Assembly (NCBI GenBank): GCA_019635355.1
Contig: JAHBZQ010000001.1
Location: 4,774,001-4,838,000, forward strand
Reading direction: 5' to 3'
From: Rhizobacter sp.
Lineage (GTDB): Bacteria; Pseudomonadota; Gammaproteobacteria; Burkholderiales; Burkholderiaceae_C
DNA: 64,000 nt
In this document: piece after piece, positions 32,608-41,075 of the stretch
How the letters are laid out: the number at the start of each line of letters is the position of its first letter
Numbering within the stretch: position 1 is the first letter of the stretch
Made by a program: the position numbers and the translations under genes
Notes under the pieces: model-generated
Database searches by the model: none
Told to the model about the DNA's origin: nothing
What the model saw: only the letters and a program-made list of their open reading frames with translations

Positions 32608-33792
32608 TCACTTGCTCAAGAGACGCATCGCCCCTTCGAGCCCCTGCAGGGTCAGCGGGAACATGCGGTTGTTCATCAGCTGCTGGATCACCGAGATGCT
32701 CTGGCGGTAGCTCCACACGCCTTGCGGCTCGGGGTTGATCCAGGCGAACTTGGGAAAGGCGTTGGTGAGCCGCTGCAGCCATTCGGCACCCGGCTCCTCG
32801 TTGTTGTATTCGACGCTGCCGCCGGGCTGCAGGATCTCGTAGGGGCTCATGGTCGCGTCGCCCACGAAGATCAGCTTGTAGTCCTTGTTGTACTTGCGGA
32901 TCACGTCCCAGGTGGAGAACTTCTCGCTGTAGCGGCGGCGGTTGTTCTTCCACATGAAGTCGTAGACGCAGTTGTGGAAGTAATAGAACTCGAGGTGCTT
33001 GAACTCGCTCTTGGTGGCTGAGAACAGCTCTTCGACGCGGTGGATGTGCTCGTCCATCGTGCCGCCCACGTCCATCAGCAGCAGCACCTTCACCTTGTTG
33101 TGCCGCTCGGGGATCATCTTGATGTCGAGCATGCCGGCATTGGCCGCGGTGCTGTGGATGGTGTCGTCAAGGTCGAGCTCGAGCTCGTTGCCCTCGCGCG
33201 CGAAGCGGCGCAGGCGGCGCAGCGCGACCTTGATGTTGCGCGTGCCGAGTTCGAGCGTGTCGTCGTAGTCCTTGAACTGGCGCTGGTCCCAGACCTTCAC
33301 CGCGCTCTTGTTGCGGCTCTTGTCCTGCCCGATGCGGATGCCCTGCGGGTTGTAGCCGTAGGCGCCGAAGGGCGAGGTGCCGCCGGTGCCGATCATCTTG
33401 TTGCCGCCTTCGTGGCGTTCTTTCTGTTCCTCGAAGCGCTTCTTGAGCGTTTCCATGAGTTCGTCCCACCCCATCTTCTCGATGGCGGCCTTGTCTTCGG
33501 GGCTGAGCTCGAGCTCCATCTTCTTGCGCAGCCAGTCGAGGGGGATGTCCTGGCTGAAGTCGGCCAGCAGCTCCACGCCCTTGAAGTAGGCGGCGAAGGC
33601 GCGGTCGAACTTGTCGTACTGGGCTTCGTCCTTCACCAGCGTGGCGCGCGACAGGTGGTAGAACTTGTCGACCGTCGGCCCGGTGTCGTCATCGATCACA
33701 CCGGCCTTGATGGCTTCGAGCAGCGTCAGGTACTCGGGCACGGTGACCTTCAGCTTGGCGGCGCGCAGGGTGTAGAAGAAGTCGATCAGCAT
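32608..33792 (-). CDS. CoxE-like VWA-domain protein
   Basis: 394 residues from the ATG at 33792 (MLIDFFYTLRAAKLKV, the usual family start); the open frame extends 45 bp further but without family support. The C-terminal half holds a VWA/CoxE domain with a MIDAS-like DVGGTMDEH, in which the usual Ser is Thr. Such proteins pair with MoxR AAA ATPases (here at 36388) to insert metals or remodel protein complexes. The pair is usually adjacent; here about 2.6 kb of other genes separates them. Confidence 0.9.
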   Translation of the reverse strand: MLIDFFYTLRAAKLKVTVPEYLTLLEAIKAGVIDDDTGPTVDKFYHLSRATLVKDEAQYDKFDRAFAAYFKGVELLADFSQDIPLDWLRKKMELELSPEDKAAIEKMGWDELMETLKKRFEEQKERHEGGNKMIGTGGTSPFGAYGYNPQGIRIGQDKSRNKSAVKVWDQRQFKDYDDTLELGTRNIKVALRRLRRFAREGNELELDLDDTIHSTAANAGMLDIKMIPERHNKVKVLLLMDVGGTMDEHIHRVEELFSATKSEFKHLEFYYFHNCVYDFMWKNNRRRYSEKFSTWDVIRKYNKDYKLIFVGDATMSPYEILQPGGSVEYNNEEPGAEWLQRLTNAFPKFAWINPEPQGVWSYRQSISVIQQLMNNRMFPLTLQGLEGAMRLLSK

Positions 33793-33862
33793 GGCGGCAT
33801 TCTCAGGGCAAGTGGCCGACGGCGGGCGCAAACCCACCTTACCGGTTTGGAACGCCCAATGC

Positions 33863-33868
33863 TATAAG
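33863..33868 (+). promoter_or_regulatory. possible -10 element for the GGDEF gene
   Basis: TATAAG, 32 bp before the ATG at 33901 in the 108-bp divergent gap. No good -35 hexamer sits at the right distance, so this is tentative. Confidence 0.35.
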
Positions 33869-33900
33869 GATCGCCGCCCGCCGGCTGTCCCCGACGCTTC

Positions 33901-35070
33901 ATGCCCACCTTGTCCGCTACCGAGATCGCCTTTCTGATGGTGGCGTGCCAGCAGGCCGTGCTGGCGCTTGGCTGGGCGATCGGCGCCGCCGTGGTGCCGA
34001 TCGACCGCCGCTCGGCCCTGCAGTGGGCGTGTTACGCCCTGTTGACGGGCGCTTCGGTGGTGATCTTCATCGGCGCCAGCCAGACCCGGAGCGAAGAGCT
34101 GCGGGCGGTGGCCAACGTTTGCGTGGCCGCCGGCATCCTGCTCATGGAGCGCGGCGTGCGCCAGTTCACCGGGCGACCAGCACCGTGGTGGATCTACGCC
34201 TTGCTGATCGCCGGGGTGGCGGCGCTGTCGTGGCTGGGCCTGACGCCGCGCTACGGGGCGCTGCGGGTGGCCGCCGTGTCGGGCCTGGTGGCCCTGCTGT
34301 GTGGGCTGACCGCCTGGAACATCTACGTCTACGCCCGCCGTGACCTCGGGCTCAGCTTCGGCCACTGGCTGGCGCTGCCGCTGCTGCTGGGGGCCATGGT
34401 GTTCGCCAACCGCAGCGCACGGGCCGTGGTGTCGCCATACACGGTGGCGGCCGAGATGGCCGGCAACAGCTCGCTCAACATCGGCTCGGCCGTGATCTTC
34501 CTCGTCACGGCCTTGGTGTTCCATCTTGCCCTGGTGGCGCTGGTGGGCGTGCGGGTGACGGCCGAGCTGCGCCGGCTCTCGCGGCTCGACGGCCTCACCG
34601 AAGTCTTCAACCGCCGCGCCATCGAGGAGCAGCTGCACGACGAGGCCCGGCGCACGGGCCGCAGCCCGCGCCCGTTTTCGGTGCTCATGATCGACGCCGA
34701 CTACTTCAAGGACATCAACGACCGCTTCGGCCACGCCGCTGGAGACGACGCCCTGCGGCACCTGGCCCGGATCATGAAGGCGCAGATGCGCGACGTGGAC
34801 CGCATCGGCCGCTTCGGCGGGGAGGAGTTCGTGGTGCTGCTGCCCGGCACCGCCTCGACCGAGGCGCTCAACGCCGCGGAGCGGCTGCGCGACGCGCTGC
34901 TGCGCCGCCCCTGGGCCTGGCAGGGCGAGAGCATGAGCCTCACGGTGAGCATCGGCGTGGCGGCCTGGCGCGGGCCGCAGGACGAGGTGACTGCGCTGCT
35001 CAAACGGGCCGATGCGGCGCTCTACCGCGCCAAGGCGCTGGGCCGCGACCGCTTCGAACTCGGCACCTGA
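33901..35070 (+). CDS. membrane diguanylate cyclase (GGDEF)
   Basis: 389 residues with about seven hydrophobic helices in residues 8-218 and a C-terminal GGDEF domain from about 225. The active site is GGEEF (306-310). The RxxD inhibitory I-site is intact at 297-300 (RDVD), five residues upstream, so c-di-GMP feedback is expected. No separate sensor domain is recognised beyond the membrane part. Divergent from the VWA gene. Confidence 0.93.
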   Translation: MPTLSATEIAFLMVACQQAVLALGWAIGAAVVPIDRRSALQWACYALLTGASVVIFIGASQTRSEELRAVANVCVAAGILLMERGVRQFTGRPAPWWIYALLIAGVAALSWLGLTPRYGALRVAAVSGLVALLCGLTAWNIYVYARRDLGLSFGHWLALPLLLGAMVFANRSARAVVSPYTVAAEMAGNSSLNIGSAVIFLVTALVFHLALVALVGVRVTAELRRLSRLDGLTEVFNRRAIEEQLHDEARRTGRSPRPFSVLMIDADYFKDINDRFGHAAGDDALRHLARIMKAQMRDVDRIGRFGGEEFVVLLPGTASTEALNAAERLRDALLRRPWAWQGESMSLTVSIGVAAWRGPQDEVTALLKRADAALYRAKALGRDRFELGT

Positions 35071-35155
35071 GGCGGGGCTTTCGCGAAATCAATCACGGAG
35101 TTCCGACCAGGTGCGCATGACAGCGCCGGGGTGATTTCGCATCATCCCCACCATC

Positions 35156-35794
35156 ATGGTCGTGCTGTGCTCCCGACTCCTCACGATGCTGGCGCTCACC
35201 GCCTGCGGGTCGGCGTGGGCTGCGCCGGACTGTCCCGTCACCCCCTTCGGCGAGGCCTCGCCGGTGCAGTTCGAAGCCGGCCTGTCCGGCCGCTGCCAGG
35301 CCGAAAGCACGCGCTGGAAGGTCGAAGCGCCCCGGGCCAAGCCGTCCGACGTCGGCCCGAGCGTGATGAAAGCCGAGTTCACCTCGCTGACCGGCGTGCG
35401 TGTCTCTTCCTTGTTGGCGGCGTTCCGCCTGGATTGGTCGGGCCTGCGCGGCAGCGAAGCGGCGGGCAACCCCAAGGCCGAGCGGGCGGCCTTCGCGGTG
35501 GGCGGGCTGCTGCGCCTGCACGAGCAGCTTGCCGTGCAGACGAGCGTGGGCCTCGAGAACACCGGCGTGCAGCGCAGCCGCGCCACCATCAGCAGCGTGT
35601 GGCAGCCGAGCAAGCTGGGCGTGCTCTTCGCCGAGTGGGCGGGGTCAGAACTGGGCACCGAAGCGCACCGGGTCGGTGGCCGCTGGTGGATCGTGCCGCG
35701 TCGCTTGTCGATCGACCTTGGCGCACGCCGCCTGCCCGACGTGCCGGGCTGGGTCGACCCGCGGGTGGGGCTCTCGCTCAGCCTGCCGTTGTAG
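35156..35794 (+). CDS. exported hypothetical protein, possible small outer-membrane barrel
   Basis: 212 residues with a signal peptide ending near AWAA (about 23). The mature part contains repeated amphipathic strands (VMKAEFTSLTGVRVS, AFAVGGLLRLHEQLAVQTSVGLE, GVLFAEWAGSELG, RVGLSLSLPL) typical of small beta-barrels. No family recognised. The start has no strong ribosome site; a GTG 6 bp downstream is an alternative. 85 bp behind the GGDEF gene. Confidence 0.6.
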   Translation: MVVLCSRLLTMLALTACGSAWAAPDCPVTPFGEASPVQFEAGLSGRCQAESTRWKVEAPRAKPSDVGPSVMKAEFTSLTGVRVSSLLAAFRLDWSGLRGSEAAGNPKAERAAFAVGGLLRLHEQLAVQTSVGLENTGVQRSRATISSVWQPSKLGVLFAEWAGSELGTEAHRVGGRWWIVPRRLSIDLGARRLPDVPGWVDPRVGLSLSLPL

Positions 35795-35797
35795 CGT

Positions 35798-36388
35798 TCA
35801 GCGTGGCTTGTCGAGTTGGAAGCGCAGGTGCGCTTTCACCGCTGGCCATTCGCTGGCGACGATGCTGTAGACGCAGGTGTCGCGCAGCGCGCCATTGGGC
35901 GTGCGCTGGTGGCTGCGCAGGATGCCGTCGAGCTTGGCGCCCAGGCGCTCGATCGCGCGGCGGCTTTGCTGGTTGAAGAAGTGCGTGCGGAACTCGACCG
36001 CGATGCAATCGAGCTGCTCGAAGGCATGCGTGAGCAGCATCAGCTTGCACTCGGTGTTGAGCGGGCCGCGCTGGGCGCTCTTGGCCGTCCAGGTGGAGCC
36101 GATCTCGACGCGCTGGTGCACCGCGTCGATGTTCATGTAGGTGGTCATGCCGACCAGGCGCCCCGAGGCATCGCGGACGGCGAAGGGCAGCATCGAGCCT
36201 TTTTCCTGCAGGCCGATACGGCGCTCGATCTCGGCACGCATGCGGCCCGGCTCCGGGATGTTCGTGTACCAGAGCTGCCAGAGTTCACCATCTTTCACGG
36301 CCTCGATCGCCTCGGCCTCGTGGGCCAGCGACAGCGGCTCCAGCGTGGCGTGCTGGCCTTTCAGCGTGACCGGGGTGGCAAATGTCAT
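35798..36388 (-). CDS. GNAT-family N-acetyltransferase
   Basis: 196 residues of the RimJ/RimL-like acetyltransferase fold: LKGQHATLEPLSLAHEAEAI at the start, VGMTTYMNID in the core strand, then RVEIGSTW and FNQQSRRAIERLGAK in the acetyl-CoA region. The substrate is unknown, possibly a protein N-terminus or small amine. The ATG overlaps the MoxR stop (TGATG), so it is co-translated with MoxR. Confidence 0.88.
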   Translation of the reverse strand: MTFATPVTLKGQHATLEPLSLAHEAEAIEAVKDGELWQLWYTNIPEPGRMRAEIERRIGLQEKGSMLPFAVRDASGRLVGMTTYMNIDAVHQRVEIGSTWTAKSAQRGPLNTECKLMLLTHAFEQLDCIAVEFRTHFFNQQSRRAIERLGAKLDGILRSHQRTPNGALRDTCVYSIVASEWPAVKAHLRFQLDKPR

Positions 36389-37230
36389 CAGCGGTTGTGT
36401 CGCTGCATGAAGACGAGCTTCTCGAAGAGCGACACGTCCTGCTCGTTCTTCAAGAGCGCGCCCACCAGCGGCGGCACCGAGACCTTTTCGTCCTTGCTCT
36501 GCAGCACTTCGAGCGGGATGTCTTCGGCCACCAGCAGCTTCAGCCAATCCAGCAACTCGGAAGTCGACGGTTTCTTCTTCAGGCCGGGCAGGTTGCGCAC
36601 GTCGTAGAAGTTCTTGAGGGCCGCGGCCAGCAGCTCCTTGCGCAGCTTGGGGAAGTGCACGTCGACGATCTTGCCCATCGTGGCCGCGTCGGGAAACTTG
36701 ATGTAGTGGAAGAAGCAGCGGCGCAGGAAGGCGTCGGGCAGCTCCTTCTCGTTGTTGGAGGTGATGAACACCAGCGGGCGGTGCTTGGCCTTGATGAGTT
36801 CGCGCGTCTCGTAGACGTAGAACTCCATGCGGTCGATCTCGCGCAGCAGGTCGTTCGGGAATTCGATGTCGGCCTTGTCGATCTCGTCGATCAGCAGCAC
36901 GACCGGCTGGTCGGCGGTGAAGGCCTGCCAGAGCACGCCCTTGACGATGTAGTTCTGGATGTCCTTGACCTTCTCGTCACCCAGCTGCGAGTCGCGCAGG
37001 CGGCTCACTGCGTCGTACTCGTACAGGCCCTGCTGCGCCTTGGTGGTGCTCTTGATGTGCCACTGCAGCAACGGCATGTTGAGCGACTGCGCCACCTCTT
37101 CGGCCAGCATCGTCTTGCCGGTGCCGGGCTCGCCCTTGATGAGCAAAGGCCGCTTGAGGGTGGCCGCTGCGTTGACGGCCAGCATCAGGTCGTCGGTGGC
37201 GACGTAGTTCTCGGAACCTTGGAATTTCAT
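36388..37230 (-). CDS. MoxR-family AAA ATPase
   Basis: 280 residues, full length for MoxR. Walker A is GEPGTGKTM (34-42), Walker B is VVLLIDEIDKAD, sensor 1 is FITSNNEKELP and the arginine finger region is FLRRCFFHYI. MoxR ATPases act with VWA proteins as chaperones for metal insertion or complex assembly; the likely partner is the CoxE-like gene at 32608. The ATG at 37230 is used; open frame upstream is antisense noise of the cytochrome gene. The 165-bp gap to the divergent cytochrome c gene must hold both promoters. Confidence 0.93.
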   Translation of the reverse strand: MKFQGSENYVATDDLMLAVNAAATLKRPLLIKGEPGTGKTMLAEEVAQSLNMPLLQWHIKSTTKAQQGLYEYDAVSRLRDSQLGDEKVKDIQNYIVKGVLWQAFTADQPVVLLIDEIDKADIEFPNDLLREIDRMEFYVYETRELIKAKHRPLVFITSNNEKELPDAFLRRCFFHYIKFPDAATMGKIVDVHFPKLRKELLAAALKNFYDVRNLPGLKKKPSTSELLDWLKLLVAEDIPLEVLQSKDEKVSVPPLVGALLKNEQDVSLFEKLVFMQRHNR

Positions 37231-37352
37231 GGGGCGCAGCCGGTAAAAAAGGGGTGACGGACCAGTATATAAGCCGCCTTTGGCGTGCCGCTGTCTACCA
37301 CATGACACCCGCCGGCCGCTTGCGCTGAGGCAGAAGCACCGTGGCGCCTCCC

Positions 37353-37358
37353 TATAAT
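37353..37358 (+). promoter_or_regulatory. -10 promoter element upstream of cytochrome c4
   Basis: Perfect TATAAT, 37 bp before the ATG at 37396. A consensus -35 is not visible at 16-18 bp, so an activator may be needed. Confidence 0.5.
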
Positions 37359-37395
37359 CCGCGGTCACCTTGAAGACCCTCAGCCACGCCGAACC

Positions 37396-38058
37396 ATGAA
37401 GAAACTGCTTTCCTCGATCGTTGCCCTGGCCGCTTTCACCGCCGCTGGCGCCCAGGCGCAAGACGTCAAGGCCAGCCCCGAAGCGGGCCAGAAGAAGGCC
37501 GCCATGTGCATCGGCTGCCACAACATCCCGGGTTACCAGGCCAGCTTCCCGGAGATCCACAAGGTGCCGATGATCTCGGGCCAGGGTGCCAAGTACATCG
37601 CTTCCGCGCTGAATGCCTACAAGAAGGGCGAGCGCAAGCACCCGACCATGCGCTCCATCGCCGGCAGCCTGACCGACCAGGACATCGCCGACCTGTCGGC
37701 CTTCTACGAACAGCAAGGCAAGACCGCCCCGGCGGCAGCCGACACCAAGGCCCTGCCGCAGCCCAGCCCCGAAGTGGCCAAGCTGCTGACCCAAGGCAAC
37801 TGCAACAGCTGCCACGGCGCCAACTACAGCACCCCGATCGACGGCACGTACCCCAAGATCGCCGGCCAGCATGCCGACTACCTCTTCGTGGCCCTGAAGG
37901 CCTACAAGACCGCCAACAACCCGAACGTGGGCCGTGGCAACGCCATCATGGCCGGCATGGCCGCGCCCTTCACCCCGGCGCAGCTGAAGCAGATCGCGCA
38001 GTACCTGTCCACGCTGCCGACCGACCTGCACACGGTGCCGCAGTCGCGCTTCCGCTGA
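37396..38058 (+). CDS. diheme cytochrome c4-type protein
   Basis: 220 residues with a signal peptide (cleavage AQAQ, 21-22) and two cytochrome c domains, each with one CXXCH (CIGCH near 38 and CNSCH near 136) and a downstream Met (M-I-S and M-A-A-P regions) as possible sixth ligand. Cytochrome c4 passes electrons from the bc1 complex to terminal oxidases, especially cbb3. It is a monocistronic unit ending in a clear terminator. Not part of the multiheme run at 6032-9354, but a possible soluble partner in the same periplasm. Confidence 0.92.
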   Translation: MKKLLSSIVALAAFTAAGAQAQDVKASPEAGQKKAAMCIGCHNIPGYQASFPEIHKVPMISGQGAKYIASALNAYKKGERKHPTMRSIAGSLTDQDIADLSAFYEQQGKTAPAAADTKALPQPSPEVAKLLTQGNCNSCHGANYSTPIDGTYPKIAGQHADYLFVALKAYKTANNPNVGRGNAIMAGMAAPFTPAQLKQIAQYLSTLPTDLHTVPQSRFR

Positions 38059-38076
38059 AGCGGACTTCCGTCACAG

Positions 38077-38110
38077 AAAACGCCGCTGGGAACAGCGGCG
38101 TTTTTCTTTT
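38077..38110 (+). terminator. Rho-independent terminator after cytochrome c4
   Basis: AAAACGCCGCT and AGCGGCGTTTT pair around a GGGAAC loop and are followed by TTTTTCTTTT. It begins 19 bp after the stop of the cytochrome gene. Confidence 0.9.
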
Positions 38111-38190
38111 CCGGGGTGTGTGTCGCAACGGCGGTCAAGTTTTGGCGGGCGCCGCCGATAGCAACGGACAGCCGGCTCGCTCGCTGCCCC

Positions 38191-39441
38191 ATGCTGAAGA
38201 AAATTCCAATCGAACAGCTCCGCCTTGGCATGCACCTCCACGCGCTGGAAGGCTCGTGGCTGGACCATCCCTTCTGGAAGACGAAGTTCGTGCTGCGGGA
38301 GCAGGGCGATCTCGACAAGCTCGTCGCCTCGGGCGTGCAGGCGTGCTGGATCGACAGCAGCAAAGGGCGCGACGTCGAGCCCGAGGTGGCCCGGGCGGCG
38401 CCCGCGCCCGCCCCGGCCGCGCAAGCCCCAGCGGCCAAGCCGGCCGCCCCGGCCGTGCTCACCCAGGCCACCAGCCTGTCGCACGAGGTCAAGCGGGCGG
38501 CCGTGCTGGTCGCGAAATCCAAGCAGGCGGTGACGGCGCTCTTCAACGACGCCCGGCTCGGCAATGCCGTCGACGCCGAGCGCTGCCTGCCGCTGGTCGA
38601 CGAGATCGCCAGTTCCGTCTACCGCAACCCGAGCGCGATGATCAGCCTCGCGCGCCTCAAGACACACGACGACTACTCGTACATGCACTCGGTGGCGGTG
38701 TGCGCGCTGATGGTGTCGCTGGCTCGCCAGCTCGGCATGGACGACGGGGCCACGCGCGATGCGGGCCTCGCCGGCCTGCTGCACGACATGGGCAAGGCGG
38801 TGATGCCCACCGACGTGCTCAACAAGCCCGGCAAGCTCACCGACGACGAATTCAAGATCATGAAGGCCCACCCTCTGCGCGGCTACGAGATGCTGCGCGA
38901 AGGCGGCACCGCCACCGAAGGGGCGCTCGACGTCTGCCTGCACCACCACGAGAAGATCGACGGCAGCGGCTACCCGCACGGCCTGCGCGGCGAGCAGATC
39001 TCGCTGCTCGCCAAGATGGGCGCGGTGTGCGACGTGTATGACGCCATCACCTCCAACCGCCCCTACAAGAACGGCTGGGACCCGGCCGAGTCCATCCGCA
39101 AGATGGCCGAATGGCGCGGCGGGCATTTCGACGACACCGTGTTCCAGGCCTTCGTGCGCAGCCTGGGCATCTACCCGGTGGGCTCGCTGGTGCGCATGCA
39201 GTCCGGGCGGCTGGCGGTGGTGTGCGAGCAGAACCCCGAATCGCTCGTGTCGCCCAAGGTGAAGGTCTTCTTCTCGACACGCTCGCAGCTGCACATTCCG
39301 CCCGAGCTGCTCGACCTCTCGAGCAGCGCCTGCAGCGACCGCATCGCGGCGCGCGAGTCGAATGCGCAGTGGAAATTCACCCACCTCGACGAGCTCTGGG
39401 CCGGCCCCGAAAGCCTCAAGCGACACGGCGTGACGGCCTGA
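38191..39441 (+). CDS. HD-GYP c-di-GMP phosphodiesterase with DUF3391 domain
   Basis: 416 residues. The N-terminal DUF3391 region (about 1-60, LKKIPIEQLRLGMHLHALEG) and an Ala/Pro linker (about 72-92) precede an HD-GYP domain with GLLHDMGKAVMPTDVLNKPG and HHHEKIDGSGYPHGL, the metal and GYP motifs intact. Hydrolysis of c-di-GMP is expected. The ATG at 38191 is used because MLKKIPIEQL is the family start. It acts opposite to the GGDEF enzymes at 1 and 33901. Confidence 0.93.
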   Translation: MLKKIPIEQLRLGMHLHALEGSWLDHPFWKTKFVLREQGDLDKLVASGVQACWIDSSKGRDVEPEVARAAPAPAPAAQAPAAKPAAPAVLTQATSLSHEVKRAAVLVAKSKQAVTALFNDARLGNAVDAERCLPLVDEIASSVYRNPSAMISLARLKTHDDYSYMHSVAVCALMVSLARQLGMDDGATRDAGLAGLLHDMGKAVMPTDVLNKPGKLTDDEFKIMKAHPLRGYEMLREGGTATEGALDVCLHHHEKIDGSGYPHGLRGEQISLLAKMGAVCDVYDAITSNRPYKNGWDPAESIRKMAEWRGGHFDDTVFQAFVRSLGIYPVGSLVRMQSGRLAVVCEQNPESLVSPKVKVFFSTRSQLHIPPELLDLSSSACSDRIAARESNAQWKFTHLDELWAGPESLKRHGVTA

Positions 39442-39509
39442 CCCTTCGCCGGCGTCGCGCCGCCAAAGCCTCCTAAACTCGCCGCTTCCTCTTGCACGTG
39501 GGAGCGCGA

Positions 39510-41075
39510 ATGAAACGCAGCCTGTTGACGCTTTGCTTGCTGGTGGCCGCCACCGCCACATCGGCGCAGACCCTGCGCTGGGCATCACAAGGTGATGCGC
39601 AGACCATGGACCCGTATTCGCAGAACGAGCTGCTCACCAACGCGATGAACGGCCAGGTCTACGAGATGCTGGTCAACCGCGACAAGAAAATGGCGCTCGA
39701 GCCGGTGCTCGCCACCGAGTGGACGCAGGTGAGCCCGCTGCAGTGGCGCTTCAAGCTGCGGCCCAACGTCAAGTTCCACGACGGCACGCCCTTCACCGCC
39801 GACGACGTGGTGTTCTCGGTGCTGCGCGGGCGCGAGGCCAGCTCCGACATCAGCGCCTATGCCAACGCGGTGGGCGTGCCGAAGAAGATCGACAACCTCA
39901 CCGTCGAGTTCAACCTGGCGACGGTGAACCCGATCTTCCTGCAGCACATCAGCCTCCTGCCCATCATGAGCAAGGTGTGGGCCGAGAAGCACAAGGCCAC
40001 CAAGCCGATCGACTTCAAGAACAAGGAAGAGGGCTATGCCTCCTTCCACACCAACGGCACCGGCCCGTTCATGCTCGTCTCGCGCCAGCCCGACGTGAAG
40101 ACCGTCTACAAGCGCAACCCCAACTGGTGGGGCAAGTTCGACGGCAACGTGCAGGAGGTGGTCTACACCCCGATCAAGAGCGATGCCACGCGTGTGGCCG
40201 CACTCATCTCGGGTGAGATCGACTTCGTGCTCGACCCCGCGCCGCAAGACCTGCCGCGCCTGCGCAACACGGCCGGCGTGAAGGTGGTCGACGGCCCCGA
40301 GAACCGCATCGTCTTCATCGGCATGGACCAGCACCGCGACGAGCTGCTCTACAGCAGCGTGAAGGGCAAGAACCCGTTCAAGGACGTGCGTGTGCGCAAG
40401 GCGCTTTACCAGGCCATCGACATCGAGACCATCAAGACCAAGCTGATGCGGGGTCAGTCGGTGCCCACCGGCGCCATCACCCCCTCGCCGCTCGGCACCT
40501 ACAACGACCCGGCGCTCGAGAAGCGCCTGCCCTACGACCTGGACGGCGCGAAGAAGCTGATGGCCGACGCCGGCTACCCGCAAGGCTTCGAGGTCACGCT
40601 CGACTGCCCCAACAACCGCTACATCAACGACGAAGAGATCTGCCAGACGCTCGCCTCGATGTGGGCGCGGCTCGGTGTGAAGGTGCGCGTCAACGCGATG
40701 CCGCGCGTCACCTACTTCCCCAAGATCCAGAAGCTCGACACCTCGATGTACATGCTGGGCTGGGGCGGCGCCATCACCGACGCCGAGACCACCTTCACGC
40801 CCGTGCTGCGCGCCCGGGGCGAAGGCGGTGTGGGCGCCTGGAACTTCGGCAACGCCAAAGACGCGAAGCTCGAAGAGCTGGCCGCCGCCTCCAGCAAGGA
40901 AGCCGACCCGAAGAAGCGCGAGCAGCTGGTGAAGGCCGCACTCGCCCGCCACAACGAACTCGTGCTCAACATCCCGCTGCACCGCCAGGTGATCCCGTGG
41001 GCGGCGCGTGCCAACGTAGAGGCGGTGCACCGCCCCGACAACTGGCTGGAGTGGCGCTGGATCACGGTGAAGTGA
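39510..41075 (+). CDS. ABC transporter substrate-binding protein, family 5 (peptide type)
   Basis: 521 residues with a signal peptide (cleavage near TSAQ, 19-20) and the SBP_bac_5 fold (TMDPYSQNELLTNAMNGQVYE near the start, VKFHDGTPFTADDVVFS, AYFPKIQ-like core and a C-terminal IPLHRQVIPWAAR). It binds oligopeptides, nickel complexes or glutathione-like solutes; which one is not clear. No permease or ATPase gene follows; an overlapping FAD oxidase gene does, so it is an orphan binding protein or part of a non-transport pathway. Confidence 0.92.
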   Translation: MKRSLLTLCLLVAATATSAQTLRWASQGDAQTMDPYSQNELLTNAMNGQVYEMLVNRDKKMALEPVLATEWTQVSPLQWRFKLRPNVKFHDGTPFTADDVVFSVLRGREASSDISAYANAVGVPKKIDNLTVEFNLATVNPIFLQHISLLPIMSKVWAEKHKATKPIDFKNKEEGYASFHTNGTGPFMLVSRQPDVKTVYKRNPNWWGKFDGNVQEVVYTPIKSDATRVAALISGEIDFVLDPAPQDLPRLRNTAGVKVVDGPENRIVFIGMDQHRDELLYSSVKGKNPFKDVRVRKALYQAIDIETIKTKLMRGQSVPTGAITPSPLGTYNDPALEKRLPYDLDGAKKLMADAGYPQGFEVTLDCPNNRYINDEEICQTLASMWARLGVKVRVNAMPRVTYFPKIQKLDTSMYMLGWGGAITDAETTFTPVLRARGEGGVGAWNFGNAKDAKLEELAAASSKEADPKKREQLVKAALARHNELVLNIPLHRQVIPWAARANVEAVHRPDNWLEWRWITVK

